Shown here: positions 18,199-26,809 of the stretch, in pieces | Numbering within the stretch: position 1 is the first letter of the stretch | Layout of the letters: each line of letters begins with the position of its first letter | The notes under the pieces: generated by a model | What the model saw: only the letters and a program-made list of their open reading frames with translations | Told to the model about the DNA's origin: nothing | Database searches by the model: none | DNA from: Nostoc sp. MG11 | GTDB lineage: Bacteria; Cyanobacteriota; Cyanobacteriia; Cyanobacteriales; Nostocaceae | Length of the DNA stretch: 49,881 bases | NCBI RefSeq assembly: GCF_014904695.1 | Contig: NZ_JACXXN010000038.1 | Span: forward strand, 1-49,881 | Direction: 5' to 3' | Translations under genes and position numbers: made by a program

Positions 18199-18561
18199 TT
18201 TCAGATCCCCATATAGTTGTATAGTAAAAACTTGTTAAGTACAAAATATCTACTTGTGTGAGATTTTAGTTTATGCAGCCACACTGCAAATTCGAGCAAC
18301 AAATTTAACAGTAGCTTAAGTGTTTCCTTATTTCATTACCTTCAACTTGTCGCTTGCGAATCATGTTCACGGCTTCATACCCTCTCAATGTTCGCCTCGC
18401 GGTGTTGAAGGAGCAAAATCTTATCGCCAGATTAATCAATTTTCTAATCTTGATGATGAATTTTAATAGTCTTGTTCTAAATCGCACATTACGTTATATT
18501 CTTTATATCATATATACTATAGTCTAAAAACAAATTAACAACCAAATCAAGGACAAAATGC

Positions 18562-19002
18562 ATGATACGCCTCTTGAGTCAGGGTAAGATTCAAGCTAAC
18601 GCTGGCATAGTTGTTGTCGATAGTAGCAGAAGGATGGTGAGTCTGAATCGGAGGTTTATAGAAATGTGGAGTTTTCCTCAACACATTATAGTTTCACAAA
18701 ATGAGGGTCAAGCACTAGAATTGGCTTCTAGTCTAGTTGAGAACTCTGATTTGTTTCTTCATCGAATTCAAGAGATTTACACGCATACAGACTTAGAAGC
18801 TTATGATACTTTTAAATTAAAGGATGGCCGAATGTTTGAGCGTTCTTCACTGCCTCAATACTTAGAAGATGAATGTGTAGGAAGAATTTGGAAATTTCGT
18901 GAAATAACAGAGCGCCACCAATCGAAAACATTGATAGACATTGGAAATAAAATTTTGCTTTTTCCTGCTAATCATAATAATATATCGCATACTAAGTTGT
19001 AG
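18562..19002 (+). CDS. PAS-domain protein, probably a truncated sensor
   Basis: A 146-residue product. Residues 14-120 form one PAS/PAC unit: AGIVVVDSSRRMVSLNRRFIEMW near the start and DGRMFERSSLPQYLEDECVGRIWKFREITER at the end. In cyanobacteria this type normally sits in a hybrid histidine kinase, but no histidine-kinase or cyclase domain follows and the tail after ITER looks random. Another ATG at 18558, with AAGGA upstream, gives only nine codons before a stop. The better ribosome site therefore serves the wrong frame, which supports a degraded gene. It may still be expressed as a single-domain protein. Confidence 0.6.
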   Translation: MIRLLSQGKIQANAGIVVVDSSRRMVSLNRRFIEMWSFPQHIIVSQNEGQALELASSLVENSDLFLHRIQEIYTHTDLEAYDTFKLKDGRMFERSSLPQYLEDECVGRIWKFREITERHQSKTLIDIGNKILLFPANHNNISHTKL

Positions 19003-19142
19003 AGAGATTCTTATTTTTTTCATTATTTATTCTCTTTACTTGTATACCACCAAGTTTTATTATAGATTACATCTAAGTAATGATTGAGGAGTAAGTAATG
19101 CGATTTTAGGGAAATCTTCGTAGTTACTGTTGCCAATCCGTT

Positions 19143-20153
19143 ATGGTAATGTCTAATACAATTTTGTTTCCTCTTTTTGTTGATACCCAAGCGCCAATAA
19201 CAATTAACGCTCAAATTGCTGAACAAATTAAGCTATTAATTGCTATAGGGGATTTGCAACCAGGTGATACTTTGCCTACTGTTACTCAATTAGCCAAACA
19301 TTTAAAAGTAAATCATAACACTATTGCAGCAGTTTATAACTATTTAATTGAATCAGGCTATTTGGTAGCCCAAAGAGGTAAAGGGACGTTTGTTGCTCAC
19401 ACTCAAGTTGTACAAAATATTATTATCCATAAAGAATTTTATAATCTGCTAGGGCAAGCTTTCAATGCTGCTGTAATGACTGGGTTATCTCCATCTGAAT
19501 TTGGTGCAGCAGCCTACGCGCAAGCCGCAATATTGAATAGACACGCTGTTGCTCCTTTAAAATTAGTATTTATAGAATACTTGCAACACAGTACAGGTGT
19601 ATACGAAACTATTCAATCAGAAATAAAACTTCCTTTATTGTTTCTCTGTTTGGAAGATTTCAAGATTAACAAATCAAAAGTATTAAAAGAACTGTTAACT
19701 GCTGACCTTGTAATTACAACTGCACAACATCAGTGGGAAGTAATTAGATTAACTGCTCCAGAGCAAGAAGTTATTACTGTTAACCTCAAGCCTGACTTGC
19801 AACTATTGGCACAAATTTCATCTTTACCTCGTAATGCTTTAATGCTGCTTATTTGTCAAGAAGAAGTTACCTGTAAAGTGATGAAACAGATGCTACAACA
19901 AGCTGGAATTTCCCATATAAACTTTCAAACTCTAGATTTAGAGTACCTTCAAAAAAATCATCAAATTTTAGAGCAGGCTGATGCAGTTTGTGCTTCAAGA
20001 CTTGTTGAGAACTATGTACGACAGTATAGTTTTGAACCTTCTGAAGTTATGGTTTTTAATTTCAGTGTTGATGAAACTAATATGTCAGTATTGAAGGCTC
20101 GCTTGGCTGCAATTCAGTTAACTAAATCAACTATCTCTCATACCAATCAGTGA
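19143..20153 (+). CDS. GntR-family transcriptional regulator
   Basis: A 336-residue protein with a winged helix-turn-helix at about residues 20-90: AQIAEQIKLLIAIGDLQPGD, then LPTVTQLAKHLKVNHNTIAAVY, then GYLVAQRGKGTFVA. This is the GntR DNA-binding pattern, closest to the YtrA-like group. The C-terminal 240 residues do not show FadR, UTRA or aminotransferase features and could form a periplasmic-binding-like sensor. A second ATG two codons in (19149) is an equally plausible start. The target is unknown; long gene-free DNA lies on its 3' side. Confidence 0.85.
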   Translation: MVMSNTILFPLFVDTQAPITINAQIAEQIKLLIAIGDLQPGDTLPTVTQLAKHLKVNHNTIAAVYNYLIESGYLVAQRGKGTFVAHTQVVQNIIIHKEFYNLLGQAFNAAVMTGLSPSEFGAAAYAQAAILNRHAVAPLKLVFIEYLQHSTGVYETIQSEIKLPLLFLCLEDFKINKSKVLKELLTADLVITTAQHQWEVIRLTAPEQEVITVNLKPDLQLLAQISSLPRNALMLLICQEEVTCKVMKQMLQQAGISHINFQTLDLEYLQKNHQILEQADAVCASRLVENYVRQYSFEPSEVMVFNFSVDETNMSVLKARLAAIQLTKSTISHTNQ

Positions 20154-20334
20154 CAGGATGAGGTGCTAGATAAATAGTCAAAATGTAGCTAATAGCTTTT
20201 ACTTGTGTTGCAAAAGCTTGTTGAGGGTAAAATATCCACAGCTTTAGAATAATCTGTATTTTTAAATCTACTAAGTTTCTACATCTGGTTCTTAACCCAG
20301 ACTTATACAGCAGTTGGCATTTTCATAAATCACA

Positions 20335-20364
20335 TATAGAGACCGTGGATGTAACGTCTCTATA
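20335..20364. repeat. palindromic repeat with 9-bp perfect arms
   Basis: TATAGAGAC and GTCTCTATA are exact complements around a 12-base loop. It lies in the 20154-21001 gap, which holds no gene but four repeat elements. Confidence 0.55.
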
Positions 20365-20450
20365 GGGTTTCGCGTTTTATTTATGTACTTGATATACCTG
20401 AAATCTGCTGTAAATCAATACAGTTCAGTTAACTAAGAATACTAGTTTAG

Positions 20451-20490
20451 GGAGCCACTTGTATGGGTGGGTTTCTTGGCTTGAATACAA
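20451..20490. repeat. GGAGCCAG-type dispersed repeat, decayed copy
   Basis: GGAGCCACTTG, then GGGTGGGTTTC, then TTGGCTTGAA match the order of motifs in the copies at 31222 and 39841, but the closing arm is lost. Confidence 0.4.
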
Positions 20491-20508
20491 TAGCGTTTAA
20501 GCGGATGC

Positions 20509-20545
20509 AACCCAACAAACACTTTAGTAGGTGTTGGGTTTTGTT
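20509..20545 (+). terminator. hairpin followed by a T-rich tract
   Basis: AACCCAACA and TGTTGGGTT are perfect complements across a 14-base loop, followed by TTGTT. The arms match widespread Nostoc repeat sequence, so this may be a repeat more than a functional terminator. The nearest plus-strand gene ends 355 bases upstream. Confidence 0.4.
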
Positions 20546-20658
20546 CCTTAGAGAATGTTTTAAAAGGGCCTTTGTCTATCATGTTGTAGCAAGATCCCGC
20601 AGGGTATGCAGTGTAGCGGAATAAAACATCTCAATATGTAGTCAAAAACTTAGCTGTT

Positions 20659-20697
20659 TCTCTACGAGACGCTGCGCGTAGCTTGCTTCGCCGTAGG
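20659..20697. repeat. CTCTACGAGACG dispersed palindrome, copy 2
   Basis: TCTCTACGAGACGCTGCGCG, then TAGCTTGCTTCGCCGTAGG. The first part is the reverse complement of the core at 703-757, and the same core recurs at 49228. Confidence 0.6.
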
Positions 20698-21001
20698 AAT
20701 ACCTTACGCTTTGCTCCACTCAGAATGACATTTTTATACTATCTTGGACTTTACAAACATCCTCTTAACCCAACCTACGTAATTTGGTGTTTTTCACGCT
20801 AACTAAACTATATTAAGTTATAAACAACATAATACTATAGATATGGGTTTAATAATACCACTATAGCGGTATGCTGATAAAAGACTAGTTAAGGTAAGCA
20901 AGCACTATGTTTGAAAACTTGATACGTAGGTAAAGCAAGATAGCAAACTGTTGAAGGTTTCTAAAGTACAAGGGCAAATATTACACTTAGTGGGTGAGAT
21001 T

Positions 21002-21142
21002 ATGAGTAAAAAATTGACCGTCAAGCAAATTAGCCTCAACCTGGCATTAGATGAAGTCAAAAGACTTGAAACATACTGTAATCAGACAGGGAGAGCAAAA
21101 ACAGATGTAATTAGAGAGCTTATTCGCAAGTTGCCTGATTAG
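21002..21142 (+). CDS. small ribbon-helix-helix (CopG-like) protein
   Basis: A 46-residue protein, MSKKLTVKQISLNLALDEVK followed by RLETYCNQTGRAKTDVIREL and IRKLPD. A basic beta-strand followed by two helices is the ribbon-helix-helix DNA-binding fold, which dimerises. I chose ATG 21002 because GGGTGAG lies seven to eight bases upstream. A longer frame from a TTG at 20951 reads through sequence that looks non-coding. No toxin gene follows, so it is either an orphan antitoxin-like regulator or a stand-alone regulator. Confidence 0.65.
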   Translation: MSKKLTVKQISLNLALDEVKRLETYCNQTGRAKTDVIRELIRKLPD

Positions 21143-21417
21143 GGTGGTAACTAGCAGAGAATTCCCGGTTGTTTTGCAAAAACAGACGTTAGTCTGGTAA
21201 AAAAGCTGAAGGCATATCAGTAGCATGAAAACCACAGTTTATGAACCCTATCTGTGTGGTTGCATAAACTGAATCTAACTCAAGCGGATCTTTTATCCTC
21301 AATAGGCTCTTGCAACACAACCGGTTCGTGAAGGCGATCGCTCTTGATCTTCACTTCAAAACTAGATTGGGATCAAGTATACCGAATCTGTAATGAAGGT
21401 TACTTCAGTCTTAACAC

Positions 21418-21600
21418 TTAATCTATATATAATTTTGGTGTATTAAAATCCGCGAGACTAACATCTGCTAACGGACTTTCGTTGTCAACTTTGCCTAAAA
21501 CGATGTGATTAGTAATTTGGCAAAGGTTAAAAATGAGTTCGTAGTATTTGAGTTTCTGACAAAATTTAGAACTTTTAGAGTACGTTTTTTGAGATTTTAT
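21418..21600 (-). other. open fragment without a start, possible gene remnant
   Basis: The minus strand is open for 60 codons from just after a TAA to a TAA at 21418-21420. It reads in part KSSKFCQKLKYYELIFNLCQ and ITNHIVLGKVDNESPLADVS. It has normal amino acid composition but no start codon and no family I recognise. It lies in the 980-base gap 21143-22124, which otherwise holds A/T-rich DNA, a 28-codon minus-strand open end near 21280 and HIP1 sites. Confidence 0.3.
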
Positions 21601-22124
21601 TTAACTTTAACCACCCAGAAGGTGCTTATTACAGAAATCGCCATAAAATTATAAGTATTAATACGAAGTTTTAATTCTTAATTGTTAGATATAGAGTTTT
21701 GCTCAATTGTCAAGCGATCGCTCCAGGCATCACTAACTAACATTCAACAGACTAAAATAGCATTTGCTCACAAGGGGTAAACAAAAAAAATTTGTCAGTG
21801 AAGTCAACTTAAATACTCGCCAATTAATTTGGCACCTTTTTACTAGGCGTCCAGTAGAGTGTTCTATATCTCTAGAAATTTGTTATATATAGAACTGAAT
21901 TGGCGAGAAATCGCTGATAATTACCCGATATAATTCCTGAAACCCGGATAACTTTACCTAGGTTTTTACTAGATATTGATGGCTAGGTGTAACATGTGCG
22001 ATGGGCTACGCCCCGCCGTAGGCGATCGCAACGCCAACACAAATTCAATACAAGTGTGTCATCTTACAGTGATTAGACATAAATAGTATTTGCTAGCCCT
22101 AATAACAAATATTTCACTTCACTC

Positions 22125-22769
22125 TCAATGCATTTCGTCGTATTCTGGGGCTTCAACTCGTCTTGCTTCTAGTCGAGAAGGTGGGAGAAATTCAGCGCGA
22201 CGCACAGGAACCAAAGGCGGTGTAGTTCCTTGATAGGGATGAATAACTTGTACAGTACGGGCTGGACGTTGCCGAGGTGAGAACAAAGCTAATACCCCAG
22301 CGACTACAACACCACCGCCAATAGTCAGACTCATGCCTCCTACTGCCCACACTATGGGTGAAGACCACCAAGGATTTTCTGGTTGGGATGGTGCTAATGC
22401 TGCTTTTGGTTGATTGTTCTGGGCTAATTGTAGCTGCTGGGTGTTGTAATTATCGAGAAGTCGTTGGTTTTGAGTTTTTAGCTGTTCGTTGTCGCTTTTT
22501 AAACGATCAAATTCTACTTTCAGCTTTTCCCATTCGACGCGCTGTTCAGAATTGGGAGCTACAGGTGGTTGATTGGGATAGATTGGTTGCCCATAAGGCC
22601 CATAAGGATACTGCGCTTGTGGCTGCATAACCTGGGGTGGCATTACAGTGGCGGGCATTTGTGGGGCAACAAAGTTAGATTGTAGAGGAGTATTTGTTCC
22701 TTTGAGTAATACAAGAGCCGCCAGTCCAGCTACGGCGACCCCGCCGATAAATGCCATACTCTCACTCAT
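22125..22769 (-). CDS. membrane-anchored coiled-coil protein of unknown function
   Basis: A 214-residue protein. A hydrophobic segment at 6-22 (AFIGGVAVAGLAALVLL) is followed by a Pro/Gln/Tyr-rich stretch with YPYGPYGQPIYPNQPP. A coiled coil comes next at about 78-118 (VEWEKLKVEFDRLKSDNEQLKTQNQRL). A second membrane segment follows at about 140-168 (WAVGGMSLTIGGGVVVAGVLALF), then a basic, proline-rich tail. It could span the membrane twice with the coiled coil on one side. No family is recognised and no operon partner is apparent. It starts at the first ATG (22767-22769). Confidence 0.65.
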   Translation of the reverse strand: MSESMAFIGGVAVAGLAALVLLKGTNTPLQSNFVAPQMPATVMPPQVMQPQAQYPYGPYGQPIYPNQPPVAPNSEQRVEWEKLKVEFDRLKSDNEQLKTQNQRLLDNYNTQQLQLAQNNQPKAALAPSQPENPWWSSPIVWAVGGMSLTIGGGVVVAGVLALFSPRQRPARTVQVIHPYQGTTPPLVPVRRAEFLPPSRLEARRVEAPEYDEMH

Positions 22770-22987
22770 CGCCTTTGCCCCTCAATTGCGACGTAATTAT
22801 AACCATTTGTGACTGACTCACTCTCACACTCATAATTTTTTACCTACTTAACTTCAGATAATACTCAAAATATAAGCAACTGTATCAGCTAGTTTTTTTA
22901 CATCCTGATATCTGATGTTAATATTCAAGACCATAACCGTCAAATTGTCCACCAACTAAGGACAAAAAAACTACGCTGTTATACTTT

Positions 22988-23833
22988 TTAATCTACTTTC
23001 TCAGTCTGAGCAAGATGAGTATTTGTGCCGTTGTTGTCGGTCTTGATGGCTGACTTGAGACTTTGACAAAAATCAGCGATCGCCCTCAGTCCTTGCTCTG
23101 GTGTGCCTTCTGCCAGCCTTTTCACAAAAGCACTGCCCACAATCGCTGCATCAGCGCCCCATTCCCTGACTTGACGAGCTTGCGCTACTTGAGAAATGCC
23201 AAAGCCTACACCGATGGGTTTATCAGTAACACCACGAATTTGTTTAAGTAAATCTGACACTCGCGTTTCCATCTGGGAGCGTATGCCTGTAACTCCAGTG
23301 ACACTAACTAAATAGATAAATCCTTGGGAGGAGCGAGCGATCGCTTCTATTCGTTCGGCTGAGCTGGTGGGAGCCACCAACAAAGTTACATCAATTCCCA
23401 TTTCACCAGCTGGTTGAAGCAAGCCTGCGGCTTCTTCTAAAGGTAAGTCTGGTACTACCAATCCTGCCACCCCCGCAGCAGCAATTGAAGAGAGAAATTT
23501 GTCAATTCCCCGGTGCAAAATTGGATTGTAGTAGGTAAACAGGCTAATAGGCGATCGCAATTTAGGACTAGTTGTTTGCAACATTTCCAGCACATGCTCC
23601 AACTTAGTTCCCTTTTGCAGAGCACGGGTAGCAGCCGCTTGAATCACTGGCCCATCCGCTAGAGGATCGGAGTAGGGTACACCTAGTTCAATAATATCTG
23701 CCCCACTACGATCCAGAATTTGCAACGCTGCTGCTGTTGTTTCTAAATCTGGATCGCCAGCGGTGATAAATGGAATCAGAGCACACTCCCGATTCCGTAC
23801 AAGAGTTTCAAAGCAATCAGAAATCGCAGTCAT
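22988..23833 (-). CDS. trpA: tryptophan synthase alpha subunit
   Basis: A 281-residue TIM-barrel enzyme that cleaves indole-3-glycerol phosphate to indole and glyceraldehyde 3-phosphate and passes indole to TrpB. Hallmarks are [16 protein letters not shown] with the catalytic Glu in [17 protein letters not shown], the catalytic Asp in VPDLPLEEA, and the phosphate loop GFGISQVAQ and [12 protein letters not shown]. The C-terminal 20 residues are variable. Other trp genes are absent here, as is usual for dispersed cyanobacterial trp genes. It follows ndhL and the DUF3007 gene on the same strand. Confidence 0.97.
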   Translation of the reverse strand: MTAISDCFETLVRNRECALIPFITAGDPDLETTAAALQILDRSGADIIELGVPYSDPLADGPVIQAAATRALQKGTKLEHVLEMLQTTSPKLRSPISLFTYYNPILHRGIDKFLSSIAAAGVAGLVVPDLPLEEAAGLLQPAGEMGIDVTLLVAPTSSAERIEAIARSSQGFIYLVSVTGVTGIRSQMETRVSDLLKQIRGVTDKPIGVGFGISQVAQARQVREWGADAAIVGSAFVKRLAEGTPEQGLRAIADFCQSLKSAIKTDNNGTNTHLAQTEKVD

Positions 23834-23843
23834 TAATTTTAAG

Positions 23844-23894
23844 AGTCAAGAGTCCAAAGTCAAGAGTTAAAATCTAGACTTTGGACTCTTGACT
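23844..23894. repeat. 18-bp perfect inverted repeat between trpA and the DUF3007 gene
   Basis: AGTCAAGAGTCCAAAGTC at 23844-23861 is exactly complementary to 23877-23894, with a 15-base loop. It fills almost all of the 72-base gap and could fold in the mRNA, separating expression of DUF3007 from trpA. The AAGAGTC heptad style is typical of Nostoc intergenic repeats. Confidence 0.7.
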
Positions 23895-23905
23895 AATAGA
23901 TAACT

Positions 23906-24217
23906 TTACACCTGAGTTTGTTCTTCTTGTTCTATTTCAGCTTGAATTCGTGCTAGTTCTTCGGGAGTAAGTTCTTCCAGCCGCTTTTGGAGAAAGTCCT
24001 GTTCATACTTTTCCCGCTGTTGGTGGTAGGTCATTTTTTGTCCCACTGCGCGGAAAAAATAGGTGACTAACCAGCCAACCAATCCACTGACTAATAAAAC
24101 TTGGCTCCAGATGCCAGCTTCTTGATTATCTAACCCGACTAGCTGCAATAGTATGTATGCCAAGCCACCAGCCAGGAAAACGCCCAAGCCAATACTAATA
24201 GCGTCAACGCGTCGCAT
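23906..24217 (-). CDS. DUF3007 membrane protein
   Basis: A 103-residue protein with two transmembrane helices (about 6-28, ISIGLGVFLAGGLAYILLQLVG, and about 36-56, WSQVLLVSGLVGWLVTYFF), then a charged helical tail rich in Glu and Gln (EELTPEELARIQAEIEQEEQ). This is the pattern of the DUF3007 family of cyanobacteria and plastids. It lies 24 bases downstream of ndhL, and that adjacency is widely conserved, suggesting a thylakoid role linked to NDH-1. That role is inferred from position only. Confidence 0.85.
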   Translation of the reverse strand: MRRVDAISIGLGVFLAGGLAYILLQLVGLDNQEAGIWSQVLLVSGLVGWLVTYFFRAVGQKMTYHQQREKYEQDFLQKRLEELTPEELARIQAEIEQEEQTQV

Positions 24218-24241
24218 GAGATTTATGACCTACCAATCTTG

Positions 24242-24454
24242 TTAAACTTCAATTTGTCGCCGCTGGGGTCGAAAATTCACAAACGGCGATAGAACCAACA
24301 GACCTGGAAAGAAGAAAAACACCAAAAAGTACATAAAGGTACGCTCGATGGCGGTAGCCACATACCAACGCTGTTTCAGGTACAGCAAGATAGCAATTGG
24401 CATTACTAAAAGATAAGCTCCAGCCAAAGTCAGATAAAGCAGGGCGACAATCAT
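24242..24454 (-). CDS. ndhL: NAD(P)H-quinone oxidoreductase subunit L
   Basis: A 70-residue membrane subunit of the cyanobacterial NDH-1 complex, used in cyclic electron flow, respiration and CO2 uptake. Two transmembrane helices ([23 protein letters not shown] and [20 protein letters not shown]) surround the family hallmark [17 protein letters not shown]. The basic tail [11 protein letters not shown] is usual. It is first in the ndhL-DUF3007-trpA group. Confidence 0.95.
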   Translation of the reverse strand: MIVALLYLTLAGAYLLVMPIAILLYLKQRWYVATAIERTFMYFLVFFFFPGLLVLSPFVNFRPQRRQIEV

Positions 24455-24519
24455 ACTTTTTTGTCTAAGCGTCTATTTTCCTATCATAGGCTGAATGCCT
24501 GATCTGAGGGAAGTATTGC

Positions 24520-25818
24520 CTATTGCAAAATAGGTTGATTTCGCAGGTCATCCCACATCCAGACGGGCTGACTGCTGGTTAGACGAATACCAACCGACGC
24601 GATCTCGCTAATACTAATCTCCAACCAATTCACCTCTCCCTGCACCAAAGCATGTCCCGCTTTAGTTAACTGGAGTACTCGCTTATACCAAGGTTCCTCT
24701 AGAGATGCAGTTGTAATCTCCAATGGTGGACAGTTACTTTGCAGCATTTGAGTCAGCACATACCAATACATGGTGTCTCCTAGATAGGGAAGCGGTTCTT
24801 TTTCCGCAACCAGAGTTCCAAAAAGTTTATCGACTCTCATAGTTTCCTTGTCTGCCAGAATTGAGAGCGTTAGCTGCTGTGTCAAACTGAGTCCATTTTT
24901 AACCCAAGGAAGTTCTTGGAGATGTCGCCGTAGCGCCTTCGACATTGGAGGAATTTCAGGAGTTCCGGTATTCACAATCTCGATCAGCGCTTGGGGTGAT
25001 TCAGCGCTCAAAGCTTTCCAGACTCGATTTCCTAATTGAAGTTGTTGACGAGTAATGGGATGTCGCCGCTCCCAAAGAGTACAAAGTGCCTCCGATGAAA
25101 GTTGTCCCAACCCTACAAAGCGCTCAACACCTGGAAAAGAATCGATACAAATTAACTCTAAATGTTTGGGAAATGATTGGATCTTCCAAAAGTGGTGAAG
25201 CAGATGAGCTAAAACTAGCTGATCGTAAGAATCATGTTCAAACCACAGCACTACCCGCTCATATTGGTGGCTGATACATAATTGACTATATTCCCGTTCA
25301 AGGCAGTTTTGAGCATCCTTTAAAGTAACGCTGTATGCTTCTGAAATGAAGGCTGCTCGTATGTTCAAAAATCGGGACAGGTTAGAGTCTGAAGGAATAG
25401 GCCCCTGGCAATAAGGATCGGAAAATTCCAAGAAATCGCCACAAAAGCCTGCGAGCGCCAACTTATTCGCAATATCTGATCCACACCGTAGATGCAGGGT
25501 TTTTAAATCGGCATCGAAAGCTGTCATAATACCACGGGATATATCGTCACTGGCTTGATCAATGCGTTGGATATGCTCCTTGAGCTTCACCCAACTTGGT
25601 AATCCATTTTCCCTGGCTATAACCAGTTGAGCATCACTAAGCTGAGGTTGAAATGCCGCAAAATCTCTAATTTGAAAAGCCTTGGGATGATATTGCTGAA
25701 AACGTTTAAGCGCTAACTCCTGATAAGCTCTGTACTCAAAAAGCAAATCTTTTGCACGTTTCTTCTGTTGTTCAAGATTTAAGCGCTCCTCTTTAAGTGG
25801 CTGGCGCGGATTAGACAT
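24520..25818 (-). CDS. DUF1835-domain protein
   Basis: A 432-residue protein. Residues 1-90 resemble the N-terminal extension often found with ankyrin-like or DUF1835 proteins (AAFQPQLSDAQLVIARENGLPSWVKLKEHI). The DUF1835 region starts near residue 105: TLHLRCGSDIANKLALAGFCGDFLEFSDPYCQGPIP. It continues through VLWFEHDSYDQLVLAHLLHHF, with Asp/Glu/His residues that could form an active site. A C-terminal region of about 130 residues resembles a winged-helix-containing tail. Function is unknown. It starts at ATG 25816-25818; upstream DNA to 26165 holds no gene. Confidence 0.8.
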   Translation of the reverse strand: MSNPRQPLKEERLNLEQQKKRAKDLLFEYRAYQELALKRFQQYHPKAFQIRDFAAFQPQLSDAQLVIARENGLPSWVKLKEHIQRIDQASDDISRGIMTAFDADLKTLHLRCGSDIANKLALAGFCGDFLEFSDPYCQGPIPSDSNLSRFLNIRAAFISEAYSVTLKDAQNCLEREYSQLCISHQYERVVLWFEHDSYDQLVLAHLLHHFWKIQSFPKHLELICIDSFPGVERFVGLGQLSSEALCTLWERRHPITRQQLQLGNRVWKALSAESPQALIEIVNTGTPEIPPMSKALRRHLQELPWVKNGLSLTQQLTLSILADKETMRVDKLFGTLVAEKEPLPYLGDTMYWYVLTQMLQSNCPPLEITTASLEEPWYKRVLQLTKAGHALVQGEVNWLEISISEIASVGIRLTSSQPVWMWDDLRNQPILQ

Positions 25819-26165
25819 ACGACCTCCTCTATTACCGCCTGTGTCCGCCAGTCAGGCAAAGGAAACCGTATTATATAAAGCTGTGATGATGGGCGCAGCC
25901 CTTTCCGCGGACGTGGTAGCGTATTCACGCATATAATTATTCTAACACAATTACGTTGTGCCCACACTCCGTATTGCATTAAAACCAGAACTGCTGTAGA
26001 TTTATGACTGTGGAATTCGTCAACAAAGTCAAGTAAAAAGAGAGACAAAATACTGATTCACGACAAAATTTTTGAAATCTAGTTGCACAAAAGACACAAT
26101 TGATGGTGGAATAGATAGGGAAGTATTTGCTGCCTTAGAATAGTAAGTATTTACCAAACACCTAA

Positions 26166-26534
26166 GGGGGTGTGGCGGAATGGTAGACGCTACGGACTTA
26201 GTAAACTGAGCCTTGAAGGAGAAATCCCTCAAGTGGATGCTCTCAAACTCAGGGAAACCTAAATCTGTTAACAGACACGGCAATCCTGAGCCAAGCCCAT
26301 CAATTTGAAGTTTTAAATTTGTGATTGTTCTGCAATCCCAAAGTCGAAATCCAAAATTGAGGGAAGGTGCAGAGACCCGACGGGAGCTACCCTAACGTTA
26401 AGTCGAGGGTAAAGGGAGAGTCCAATTCTCAAAGCCTGTGATTGCTAAAGCTATCAGGCAGTAGTGAAAGCTACGAGAGAATGAAAATCCGTTGACCGTA
26501 AAAGGTCGTGAGGGTTCAAGTCCCTCCACCCCCA
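26166..26534 (+). tRNA. trnL-UAA: tRNA-Leu(UAA), interrupted by a group I intron
   Basis: The 5' exon is 26166-26199 and the 3' exon 26484-26534. Spliced, the acceptor arms GGGGGTG and CACCCCC pair, with A as discriminator. The anticodon arm becomes ACGGA-CTTAAAA-TCCGT with anticodon TAA, and the T arm is GAGGGTTCAAGTCCCTC. The long variable arm of a type II tRNA is present. CCA is not encoded beyond the first bases. A weak hairpin (AACCCA/TGGGTT, 26562-26584) follows. Confidence 0.95.
26200..26483 (+). other. group I intron in tRNA-Leu(UAA)
   Basis: A 284-base intron inserted after the first anticodon base (U34), the site conserved in cyanobacteria and plastids. It is preceded by T and ends in G, as group I introns require. 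Conserved core pieces are visible: AGACCCGACGGGAGCTACCC-type P/Q/R/S sequence near 26370-26395 and a closing AGCTACGAGAGAATG-like segment. The variable P6b loop (about 26299-26362) is A/T-rich with degenerate heptanucleotide units. No endonuclease is encoded. Confidence 0.93.
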
Positions 26535-26809
26535 CTAAAAAATTCAAAAATCAAAAAAACTAACCCATCAAGTACAGGTGGGTTTCATAGTATTTTAGAT
26601 AAACAGATCTGTAAAAAATGTGTTATTATTGTTACTTTGAATCTTAAGTAATTTTTCTTAATTATGGAATACTTTAAATTTAAAATTTTATTTATCCAAC
26701 TTTATGTAAAAAAAATGCTGAATCTTTGAAGAATAGATTGATACTACTGTTCGGCAAGGTTAAGCTGATAACAATATAAACAGAAAGCTCTTTTGTCTTG
26801 AGAACTGGA

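Noticed and set aside
18305-18487. 60-codon minus-strand frame
   Set aside because: Very basic, low-complexity peptide with no ribosome site; probably intergenic.
21280-21372. Minus-strand open end reading VKIKSDRLHEPVVLQEPIED
   Set aside because: Only about 28 codons with no start and no recognisable family; too short to call.
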